The notes under the pieces: generated by a model
The model's input: the letters and a program-made list of their open reading frames with translations, nothing else
Databases searched by the model: none
What the model was told of the DNA's origin: nothing
Position numbers and translations under genes: made by a program
Source of the DNA: Enoplolaimus lenunculus
Taxonomy: Eukaryota; Nematoda; Enoplea; Enoplida; Thoracostomopsidae
DNA: 64,000 bases
Assembly (NCBI GenBank): GCA_030248215.1
Contig: JASANG010000111.1
Location: forward strand, 1-64,000
Direction: 5' to 3'
In this document: in pieces, positions 11,971-23,200 of the stretch
Layout: each line of letters starts with the position of its first letter
Numbering within the stretch: the first letter of the stretch is position 1

Positions 11971-12116
11971 TAATAAATCTAACGGGGTTAGATTTATTAT
12001 TCTACAACGGCTTGGCCAAATCTAACGGGGTTAGATTGGTCGGAAATTTGGTGTAACTCTAACGGGGTTAGAGTACACGGTTTTACGGGGTGTAATTCTA
12101 ACGGGGTTAGAATTGC
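11971..12116 (+). other. array of four hairpins sharing a CTAACGGGGTTAG core
   Basis: Four palindromes, each with stem CTAAC/GTTAG and loop GGG, are centred at 11985, 12028, 12063 and 12105. Their arms differ in sequence but stay paired: TAATAAAT/ATTTATTA (13-bp stem), AAT/ATT, ACT/AGT and ATT/AAT. The second and third carry an extra unpaired A on the 5' side, after which pairing resumes (CC/GG, GTGT/ACAC). The fourth is a 13-bp stem with one G-U pair. Retained pairing with changed bases points to a conserved fold, in RNA or single-stranded DNA. I know no named family with this loop. Confidence 0.7.
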
Positions 12117-12445
12117 ACGGATTCTGGAAAACGGCAAAAATATTAGTAACGGTAAAGCCAGTGGCTGGATTAAATCAGATTCAGGCGTCGGCTTTAAGGA
12201 TTCCGGCTCGGGTTGCCAGTTAAATTGCATAACCTGTAATTTGCTGGGATTAATATTGGATATTCGGTGTTATACGGGTTTCGGGTTGGGATTTATAATA
12301 AACATTTACCGGCCGCGTTTTACTAAATCAGAGCGATAAGCATACATCGAGATAAAGAACATAACAGGCGATACAGGATACCGGCTTAAGGCAAAATCAC
12401 GAACTTCTCACAACCATATATATATATATATATATTTATATATAC
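12117..12445 (+). other. spacer between hairpin array and LINE
   Basis: C-poor DNA of the same style as the preceding block, ending in a (TA)n run at 12415-12444 that marks the insertion point of the LINE. No gene is seen. Confidence 0.4.
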
Positions 12446-13470
12446 GATCTAATTTGGTACTCTCTTCGCTCGCATCTGGTACCAGAAGAGCTCGTCAATT
12501 GGATAAAGATACTGTACGCCAAGCCAAATAGCCGGGTGCGATGTCCAGCTGGAATATCGAACAATTTCAACGTCACTGTTGGAGTCCATCAAGGATCAGC
12601 ACTGTCACCTTTGCTGTTCATCATTGCAATCGACACTATCACGCGTGATTTGCAGCGTGAGATACCATACTGTCTCATGTATGCCGACGACATCATGCTC
12701 GCCGAAGCCACGAAGGACGGCCTGGAAAAGTGGGTCCAGCAATGGCACGATCGTCTCGATAAGTTCGGTCTGCGACTCAATCTAAAGAAAACAGAATACA
12801 TGACAAGGACAACAGACCCGAACGTCACAGACGCCATCAAAGTATCTGATATTTTCCTGCCGGAAACCGATAGCTTCAAATACCTCGGTTCTACACTATC
12901 TGCCGATGGTTCGCTCAAGGCTGAGATCACAACTCGGATAAACGCCGCCTGGGCGAAGTGGCGCAACACAACCGGCATATTTTGCGCCCAGCGTATGCCT
13001 AATACGCTGAAAGCAAAGGTCTACAAGTCAATTGTACGATCTATTGCCCTCTATGGATCCGAATGCTGACCCGCAACCAAAGAAGATGAACATCGACTTT
13101 CGACTATGGAAACAAAAATGCTTCGGTGGTCGAGCGGCGTGACCAAACTAGACCACGTTCGTAATGATGACATAAGGCAAATGTACAAGGTGATCCCGAT
13201 CGCTGAGAAAATGCAAGAAAGCAGAATGCGATGGTATGGCCATGTCTTACGTGCACAGCCATCAACAATGGCTAAACACAGCTTCAACATGGAGGTGCCA
13301 GGAAAAAGACCAAGAGGCCGACCAATGCAGCGGTGGAGCGATGTGCTACACATGGACCTGAAGAAGAGTGGATTGCATCCTGACAATGCCGAGGACAGAG
13401 TCAAATGGCGTCAGAAATCCAATAGAGCCGACCCCAAATAGGGACAAAGGCCAAAGAAGAAGAAGAAGAG
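12446..13470 (+). mobile_element. 5'-truncated RTE-type LINE, C-terminal reverse transcriptase
   Basis: One frame runs from 12446 to a TAG ending at 13441. It shows RT motifs in order: GVHQGSALSPLLF (12572), YADDIML (12681), LRLNLKKTEYM (12774) and FKYLGSTLS (12877), then the RTE/BovB-type tail RMRWYGHVLR and GKRPRGRPMQRWSD. A single in-frame TGA (13067-13069) interrupts it in the context GSEC-PATKEDE, where the family has tryptophan. The endonuclease and N-terminal RT are missing. The 3' end is a (GAA)n tail at 13455-13470, as in RTE elements. (TA)n on both sides (12415-12444; 13471-13484) fits a target duplication. It is not functional as it stands. Confidence 0.88.
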
Positions 13471-13480
13471 TATGTATATA

Positions 13481-14402
13481 TATACCAGTCGTAGTGGGAC
13501 TACATTTATTGAGCGAACCTCGAACACACGTAAGCAATTAAGGTAATATGCAAATTAGTTGTTAGCTAACTATTCATTTGTCGGTTTTGGAGGTTTGTAA
13601 GCAATTTCCTCAGATTCATCGCACCCAAATACCCTTCAGCCACCCTAATAATTTTTGGAATAATTTAAAGTCCTAATTTTGTTTTGTCAATTAAGCTAAT
13701 ATGCAAATTAGCTATTAGCTAACTATTTAATTATCGGTTTTGGAGGTTTGTAAACAATTGATACAGATTCCTCGCACCCAAAAACCTTCAGTAAACCCTA
13801 ATAATTATTGAAATAATTTAAAAAGTCCTAGTTTTGTCTTGTCAATTAAGCTAATATGCAAATTAGCTATTAGCTAACTATTCAATTATCGGTTTTGGAT
13901 GTTTGTAAACTATTTATTCAAATTCCTCGCACCTAAAAACCCTTTAGTGCTGAAATTATATTGCTTTTAACCTTAATAATTAGTGAAATATTGTAAAAAG
14001 TCCTAATTTAGGCTTATAAACTATGCTAATATGCAAATTATCTATTAGCTAACTGCTCAATTATCGGCTTTGGAGGTTTGTAAACAGTCTACGCGGATTC
14101 TTCACACCCAAAAACCCTTTAATGCTAAAATTAGATTGCTTCTAACTGTAATAATTAGTGAAATATTGTGGAAAGTCCTAATTTAGGCTTAATTAATTAT
14201 GCAAATCAGCCTGTAGCTAATAAACAGCTTAAAATTTTAAAATCCCAATGCGAGGTTAACACCCCAGGAAATTTGGCTTTCAAACAAAAAAAGTTTATCA
14301 AAATCGGTTCAGCCGTTCTTGAGATTCTTTTCGGACGGACAGACGGACATCCACCTTTCGACCCCCAAGTACAAAACATAAAACGCTTCGCGAAACTCCG
14401 AT
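13481..14402 (+). mobile_element. pearl/Helentron-like nonautonomous element, copy 1
   Basis: Starts with ACCAGTCGTAGTGGGAC and the subterminal palindrome-like GAGCGAACCTCGAACACACG. About five core repeats of 150-165 bp follow, each with GCTAATATGCAAATTAGC, then AATTATCGGTTTTGG, then CCTCGCACCCAAAAACC. The element closes with TTTTCGGACGGACAGACGGA and AAAACATAAAACGCTTCGC. The plan (left end, 155-bp tandem core, ACGG/ACAG microsatellite, right end) is that of bivalve pearl elements and Drosophila DINE-like elements. The class assignment is inference; the repeat family itself is certain, with six copies in the window. Confidence 0.75.
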
Positions 14403-14415
14403 CTATATATATATA

Positions 14416-14475
<60 letters not shown>
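14400..14475. repeat. (TA)n microsatellite
   Basis: An almost pure TA run of about 70 bases directly after the pearl-like element. The open frames through it are repeat artefacts. Confidence 0.9.
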
Positions 14476-17244
14476 ATTTGCACGCTTCACTAAATTAAAC
14501 TTTTATTGCCTTATACTTAGCAAATACGGTGAAGTAAACCATTATTACTAACGTCAGTTGTCTAGAACAAAGTCAAACGGAGAACAACCTATGAAAATCA
14601 GTTTGCGTTCCAGCACCTGTTTTTGGAACTCAATCCCACAATCAAAATCAGTTTGCATTTCAGCAGCTGTTTGGGCTTCCCAGAATAACAGTTGTTGTTC
14701 GGGACATCCCAGTAGCCAACTGGGGCATATATGTCGCGGCCTGAAAATCTATTTGTTTTTCGTTACCTTGACCACCTAAGATACCAATTATTGTTTGTAA
14801 CCCAATCTATATAAAGTACAAAACCTGCAGGCTATCAACAAGATTGATAGCGTGCATATCACACACTTGATCAAAGTAACAACCACCCCAAACACCTTTT
14901 GTTCTATTAGTCAGAGAGATTGCTTATTATCATATCTCAACTTTCTCTGACCGCAATTAGGCCCATTGCAATGACTCAATTGCTGAATAAAATAAATAGG
15001 CCCTCAGAACAAGACATACACAATATACATGTATACAAAATTAACCGTAAAATCACAATAATATAGTACACACAAAATATTAAATCATAAACTTATAACA
15101 AATCAACAAACCAAAAATACCAACAACATTTATGTAACATTTCCGTTTCTTCATTTTTTATATTTTTGACTACACTCTGTCCGTAGGATATTAAATGCAT
15201 ATTGCAGTAAAAAGTAAATCTTTCATACTTAATACAAATTGTAGCACGGAATCGAATTATAGAAAAGTTCAAATTCGCACAGTTTTCCAAGTAAACTCTG
15301 GGTGCAAACCTGATACAAAATACTACATGAATCTCGCTATATTCAACAAACTCTGGTGCATCCCTAACGCCACCACACTACAGTTACAAAAAGCCGAACA
15401 AATAAATCATAAACAAGCGAATAATAATTCTATTCATCAATAATCACAACTTAACAGAACATTTAAACTCCAATCACTAATGTATACTATAACGTCCACG
15501 AACTGAACTAACATACAAGATTGCAGAAACAACTTAATCATGTCCCATATAATACTGTTTATTCTGACATATAATTTCAAGTTAGAAACAAAGATACTCT
15601 CGAATGAAATGTGAGCTTGACGCCTGAGCCGAAGGCTCAACAAGTTTATGTTTAGTGGTTAGAGTATACTCCATGCCGAGAAAAGTAAACCGAACCTTTG
15701 ACATAAGCGATTTTCGAGGCTAACTCGACATACGACTATTCCGATTTTAAGTTCAAATCAGACTTCAGTCATGTCTCAGTAACCCAGTAGTAATTCATAT
15801 TGGCAGACAGCTTATTAAACACAAAAACTCATGAAACGCACACACAGGATATGAAACGCTGTCACAGACACGGTGCCAATAGACATGAACAAAATCAACT
15901 CACCAAGTCAAAAATATGACCTCCAAGCTTAACTGAACATGCTTCGCGGATGACAAGGAACATTATGAACAGTCGCACAACTTCTGAAAGTCTCGAAAAA
16001 TCAAAAGAAACAGACTACATAATAGAAATTAAGACGGAGATGACCAATGTTTCAATTCATTCGCCCGAGGCCGTAGTAAGTAACGTGTTGATATTTTGCG
16101 CACAAAACTAAACTGGTTTCTTAAGCAAAGTTTAAACTCGGGAACAGCAATCTGGCGACTGCACAGATTTCTTTTACGGTTTCCTGCGCGCTGCTTACTT
16201 ATGCGCACCAGCGAAATGTATCGTGTAAATAAGAAACCGCAACTGCAATATTTTTCAAAACTAATAATAGCGACATGTAATGTTGATGAACACGGTGGAA
16301 AAAATTATATAACCAATTTTTCGCCGACTTCTGGCATATCCAAAACAGCGTATACCCAAATAATTGTGTATTTAAACCAACTTTGTATCCGCTTCCACGA
16401 TCCGTAACCAGCACTAACATATGAAATCTCATTAATCAACACAGAATAATTGGCTCTGAAAAGCAAAAAAGTAATTTCAGACCATAACAATAACCTATCA
16501 GGTGCTGAAAAAACAAACAAAAACGACAGAAACAAACAAAAACGACAGATTCAAGCCTACAAATTTAAAATTATTTATTTAATCAGCCAAAATCTACGTT
16601 TAGGTTTGAATGTAAATCAAAGCTATATCACACAGTCAGGGTATAAGTTAAACAGGAGCCTTCAGATGCCTGTCCCAGTGTTTCTCAAAAACTTCGAGGG
16701 TACCCTCGACAACCTGTAAAGACGAAGCAGTATCCGAAGCTCACAATCTGCATCATTCTGACTTCTAAACTCCAAAGCCAACTATGGGTTCAAAATGTTA
16801 ATGTTGCTCGCAGAGGCACATGACTTACCTCATTTTGTGGGCAACGTTTGTTTCAACAGAAATGCAAGATTGGCAGAAACAACAGCTTTTGACAGGAGTT
16901 TTGAAGTCTGCACTGAAACGACAATATCGAACTTTTAAATTCACTATCTACCACACCACCGCAACACAAATTTCTAAGAAACATAACATACAATAGTAGG
17001 TACAACTTTAAATTTTCAAAAGCAAATATAAATCTGGCTACAATCGTTTTATTCACGTGCAAAACCACCAAAACTATTTAAAATTTCTACTTATAGCTCT
17101 CTTTTTTTCATAGATATTTCAAAATTAATTTTGAAAATATCAGCCTAGATCTTCATGTTTGCCATGCTGATATGGATTAGATCCTTCAGAATACATATCC
17201 GAAACTCACGTTTCATTAACCCAACCTACTTTTCTTCAATGTTC
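14476..17244. other. 3' flank of the minus-strand gene, no further gene seen
   Basis: AT-rich DNA downstream of the large minus-strand gene. 14560-14730 holds internal near-duplicates (AAAATCAGTTTGC twice) and may be an old repeat. I see no exon with splice sites. Confidence 0.45.
17048..17053 (-). promoter_or_regulatory. candidate poly(A) signal AATAAA of the minus-strand gene
   Basis: TTTATT on the plus strand reads AATAAA on the minus strand about 190 bases past the stop codon, a plausible 3'-UTR length. There is no other support. Confidence 0.35.
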
Positions 17245-20200
17245 TCAAACATCCGTCGCTTTTTCAGAAGGCATAGACTGGTCACAGATGAGTTCCGTCG
17301 TAAAAGTAATAATAGGATCGGCAATCGATTTGAATTCATCTAGCCGTATAGTACTCAGTGATTGGAGCATTTCATCGATAACCGGAATCAGTCGGCGGAC
17401 CTTTGATGCTTTTTCCGGCCGACGTTGAGCGATACCTGAAACTGATGAATCGGTGAGCAAGTCTTCGAGTAACTCGCGAGCTTGCTGCAACCGAATAACG
17501 TCCGTTTCTGGCACCGCTGCGGGAATCGTTCTGCTCAGGCTCGAGGTCGAACTGGGTGTTCCCACCGACGGAAGTGGTGGTCCAGCGGGAACAGTGGTAC
17601 CGCCTGGGCACGGCCCCGCAATTGATGAAGGCGACACTGTGAACGGAGGTGGAAATGTAAAACAGAGTGGCGATGGGGCGCCTCCGAATAGATAGCCAAC
17701 AGTATTTGTCAAAGGTCTCTGACGGTTCTCCCGCTGTAGTTTGGTGGAGTCTACCTCCCGATCATTGGGCTGGTTATCTAACCCCCTCAGATTTTGCCGG
17801 TCTCGTCCGCAATGGTCAGAAAAACGAAATACGCTGTGACTGTTGCTCTGGGTAAATTCCTGAAATGCTTCCGCACCGTCATTCCTCCCCACAGTGACAT
17901 CCTCAGAATCTGAATCCCAAAACGAATCAGAATTCGCTATTTCACGCCGCGTTTCAATATTGCTCTCCTCCACATCTTCAGCGTCATCGTCTCCAGAGAT
18001 TATGCCAACAAGACTCATGGGACCATCCGTGGACTCAATTTCTCGGCTATTCAGAGGCGTTTCATCGATCATAATCTCTGGTCGTTCGGTTTCTCGGTTT
18101 CTCAAAGACTTATCTTCGGTTCCAACCGCTCGAAATTCACAATTGTTTCTCACATTCGAGCCATCCCTCTTTGTGGTCTGGTCATACTGAGCAAAATAGG
18201 CTTTAGGCCCAAACAATGCAGGTTCATCAGGCAAAGCTGACGGCACTTGGATTTGATCAACAAGTTTCTCCCTTTGAGCTCTTAGTTCTTCAATCCGGCG
18301 ACGGGCATCATAATATCTGATTGGCTCAGGGGCGTGTTCTGAGATCCGCTGTCTTCCCAAATACGGATGTCTGCGTCCAGAATGATCCGACCCGTCTCGG
18401 GCTCGATACCCACCACGATTCGCTCGATAATCTGTTCTATCTGGCTGTCGTTGAAAATTCTGATCACGAACCATATGACTAGCGCGGCGCTGATATTCGT
18501 GAGTTGTTCTAGGTGCAACTCCTGGCCTTCGTGTGAAAGCAAATCGTCCACTAAACCTGGGTCCAGACCATTTTTGCCCGACACCTTGGTTTTGTGAAAA
18601 TTGTTGATTTTCAGGGCCCACATGGCAACGATTCTGGTTGCAATCCGGGCGATTACCGCTTAAACCAAGTTGTTGGAATGTTGTGGTTCCCGCATTAGGT
18701 ACAAAAGACCGTCTGCCATAGTTGAACTCCTCATCAAAATTCGACTCCATATTCATAGCGCTACCGTCTGTCTTGTGTCCCATATCGCCTTGTGATTTAT
18801 TGCTATGTGATATGTTCGAAACGCTTATATCCGCGTCATTAAAACTCTGCTGATTGTCAGCCAGTCCTATAGATCTTGCGCCGCCGGAAGAAGTTAAAAT
18901 CGGCCGAGCTGAAATTTGGTTCGCAGGACTAGGACTATCAAACGCCACTCGGCTAAATACACGACCCCGAGAGCTTTTCGTCTTACACCAACCAGGTTGT
19001 CCCTGAGATTTAAATTGACTGTTATCTGAACGAACAGAAGTATTTTGCAACGAAGTGTCATTAAACGGCAGTTTCTGATAGTTTCTGCAATTGGATGCTA
19101 CAGATGCATGCGGCAAAAGGCACGGAATGTTGGATTCACTCTCACTTTCTCGGTCCAAATTCACGTTAGGCTGTATTACTTCAACAGTAATTTGACTTTG
19201 ATTTGGCTCAATTTCTCCCGGTATTTGCCTTGACACCAAATTTCCAGGGACCGACTCTGTTATGTTAGATGGCTTTAATTTTGCATCAATCTCAATATCA
19301 GTTGGTATAACAGTCTGGGCTGCGATAGGCTCTTCCGCAAGCCGCTCTAAATGATCTGATCCCTGATTTCTATCACGGTTTCGGGCATTGAACCCCTTCG
19401 CGAACAGCGGTAGGGGTAGGGAACACTCGCTTACACGCAGGGCAGCTTTACGTCGCTTGGCATCAATTTCCATCACTGTTACATCACCCCCAGATTTCCC
19501 CTGGCCATTACTTCTTTGAAACTTTCCTACATCTCCACTTTTACAAACCGGCTCTTTCGCAACGTCCAAACTAACCTCAGATTCTGTACATCCATCAAGA
19601 TTTTGTTTTGTATCGCTTGCTTTGTACTGTTTCAACTCCACTTTACGAGATTCCAAATATTCCGACAGGAAACTTGGCCCGGGTTCCACCAATCTATGGC
19701 GATTTTCGCCATTAGCCTCTGGTAAATCTGTTCCGTCAGTCATCGCAGTAGGCAAACAGTTAGATTTTGAGCATTCCCCAGCAGAGGACACCCCAACATC
19801 TAGCCTTTCTGGCGACTGTTCTAACGTGTCTAGAATCAAATCGGGCAGTAAGTGACTATCATCTTCATGATCAGAAGGCGGGGTTGGTACCTTCGAATGA
19901 TCGCCCCCTACGTCTGCGGGTGCAAGTTTCGGGCGGATGGCTGGCAGTTTACTAACTGGCTTTGCGTCTTCACTGGGCCGGTACACGTTATCTTCTACGC
20001 ATTCCGAAATACCTTCAGATTTTGTGTTCTCCATAAGCATTTTCAAAGCAGCATTTTCGTACCATTGTTCTTTGTTGTTTCTATATTTGTTTTTAGTCTT
20101 GTTTTGACTTTGGCTTATATAGTCGCCCGTTTTGTTTTTCTGGTTACAATTCCAATTGTACAACCCAAAGGCTTTGTTCGGTGATCGTTTTTTAGTGGAA

Positions 20201-23200
20201 TTAAGACAATGCAGTGGGCTTTGAAAAATTTCACCTGGCCTGGTATCCGAAAATGACCGTTTAATACGCTGTCCTCCACCTTCTAATTGCAACATCTTAG
20301 ACCGGCAACCGGACACAGGGGGGCTGATCACTCCTGTCACAACTGAAGGTACAGATACCGTTTTCAAAGAAAGCGCCATGTCCTTCCCAGGAGAAAGTTT
20401 AGCTGCACAACCACTGGCGGCCGAATTTTCCCTTCTAGAATCCTGTTTGCCAGAAATCTTTCTAAATTTCAACCCTGTCAGATGCATTTTACCTTTCCCA
20501 ACAGTTGCCGATCCGGGTGAAACTTGGCTCCGCGGAACAGCTGGAGTCGAGTTCGCACCGCCGCTATAAAGAGATTCAAAATCGAAAATATCCGATTCAC
20601 TTTTGCGTTTTGTACCTGCAATATTTTTACAACCCTGAGAGGAACAACTTTTCGGTGATATTTTGACTGAATTACCACTTCGCGCATCCCAGCTCCTGTC
20701 ATGCAATTTTGTTAGCGGCAGCTTCTGTGCTGGTAACGAATCAATTTCCGTCCGAGTAGCAACACATAGTTTTGTGATCTCTGTCAATTTTTCACGCTTT
20801 ATCAGTTCTGCTTTCAACTTAGAAATGTTTGGTTTCCATTCATGTTCTTTATGTTTTCTCATCGTCTCACGACCATCAGTTTTACTCCGGTCTAGTACCT
20901 TTTTGGCCCCCGTCTTACTTGAAAAAACACCTGGAAACTCAATTTTTTTTCCAGCCGCACCTGCAAATTTCTGGCTATCTTTCGCCAGTCGATACTGCGT
21001 AAGCCGATGCAGTACAATCAACGGTTCTTTACTATCATCGAGTTTTAATTTTTCTAAAACTTTCCGACTAAACGTTTTCGGTTTAAACTCTGTCACTGGC
21101 ATTACCTTGTTAGCTTGGGTCCCGGCCGATGTCACATAGCACCTAGCTTCTTGTGGTCCAGTAGCACACTGTTCTGCTGCATCAAGCTCTCCGTTAACGA
21201 CGGATGCTTTGCCTTCCTTGCGTTTCGAATTAGGCTCGGAGATCGGTACATCAGACCTCGGTGCTGTACGGCGATCAACGGTCATTTGACCATCAAAACT
21301 TACCCCATTACTCGGATGCCCCTCTGCAACACGGCACGCTTGTTTAATTAGCCACCTCAAACACCGTTTAACCTCTTTTTCAATTTCATCTGGACCTTCA
21401 CGTTTCCAATTAACATTCATGAAATTGCAATCGACCCCGTGACTGCCATAACGAGTCCTCCGTTTAATTTTCGTAGATCTATCAGAGTGCCGGGAGCCGA
21501 AAACTACTTGCTCGTTTTTCACGTCAACCCCTTGAGCTTTTAGCAAAAAAGCAGCTGCAAACGTCGGTAATTTGTCTGGTTTTCCACAAGAATCCTGGGT
21601 TGAAACTATTTTTGAACTTGAGTTCAGTGTAGTAGACGCCATTGCATTTTTAAATTTAACCTTTAAGCATTCATGTGCGATTTCGGGCAAACGTACACGC
21701 GCTACAACCCCGCTGTTAAAATTACCAGATTGGCTCTTCTTAAGTTTCTTTTTTGCTTGCGAAGAGATTTTAGAATCACTTATACCGCCGCGATTCGAGT
21801 AGGACTCATTTATTTTAAAACTATTCCCTATTACCGAAAAACTGTCAGTTTGTTCGGCATCAACGGTATTTTTGACTATCTGAGGCCGCAATTTTGATTT
21901 TTGCCTAGGTTTTCTTGCCTCGGGAGTAACCAAATTACAATTCGCCCCAAAACAATCACGAAATGCATTGTTTTGTGTCTGTTTGGGTTGAACAGCTACA
22001 TCTCGCCACTCTTGGTGTGCCATTGTTTTCAGTCTACGCCGCTCAAGTATTTTTTGCTTAGTTCTAGCAGTCGTCCACCCTGTTAAAGGATCTCTCATGG
22101 GAGATTTTCCGCCAACAACAGCGTCGAACCCATCAACAGTTGTAGTACTGTGTATATGGCTTGGGAGTAGGCCCTTCTCATACTCTGGATGCCCTCCGTC
22201 GTCTGCTAAATCTATCAGATCAGGGCTGAGAGTCGAATGAGGCATACTTTCGGCCTGTGCAAGTCTTTTTGAGTCAGAAACACTACTGCGTGACATCTGA
22301 TTTGGATTTTGTGTCTGCCAGTAGGGCCCACAAAGTGCCGATTGTAGTTTCTGCATCGTTCGTGGACTTGTATTATCTTGTACAGGGCGTGATTTACGTC
22401 GTCCTCGCTTTTTCGGTCGCGTTCGAGCCGCCGCAACCGCTTCCTCGAGTTGCTTTTGAGCCAGTAAATTAGTTGGAATTACAGGCATTGCCACATAACA
22501 AGATAGGCATATTCCCATCGAAATTGCATCCATTTCAGCATTAGATGGAGGCAAACATGTTGCGCGGCCATAAGTTGGTTGAAAATTACGATGTTTGATC
22601 GCTGAAAAATGCAAACAAAATAATAGCATCGCTTGTTTCAAATAAAGAACCATTCACAAATGGCTATAGCACCTAGCAGAAATTAGCGATGTTATATAAT
22701 TACGTTCATAACGTTTAATTTAAATGGTCACCAACTGGTTGTAAAGTATTACCAGCTAGAGACAAAGTTCTGCTTCCAAGACATAAATCAAGACGTTAGT
22801 CAAATGCTATTGGTATTTACGTGTTCTGAACTGACGAACTGAAACTACAACAAAAAGATAACTTTTACTACTAAAAACATCTATTGAGAGACAGGAAGAA
22901 GAAATGTTGCCCAGGTCATTAAAAACTTTATTATGTAATCAGCCAAACTGCAAAATGGTTAACAATTTTTTACTCCATCATGTGATAGACCTCAAAGATT
23001 GTTGTATACGCAACTATACAATAGTATGCCAATCCAATGCACATTACCAGATATCGTAGTTTTCTTGCATAAAACCTTAATACTAATTACGTAAATTGTG
23101 GCATGTACGGTGTAAACGGATTGTAAAAATAACGAAAACGGATAGTACGTAATCAAAATAAAAGAAACGGAAATCGGATACTGCAGTATAAAATTTTAAA

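Noticed and set aside
14168-14551. 127-codon plus-strand frame with a Tyr-Ile repeat
   Set aside because: It runs from the pearl-like element into the (TA)n tract.
17372-22472. Plus-strand open frames of 60-158 codons across the large minus-strand gene
   Set aside because: They are antisense shadows of one long coding exon, without splice signals or family similarity.
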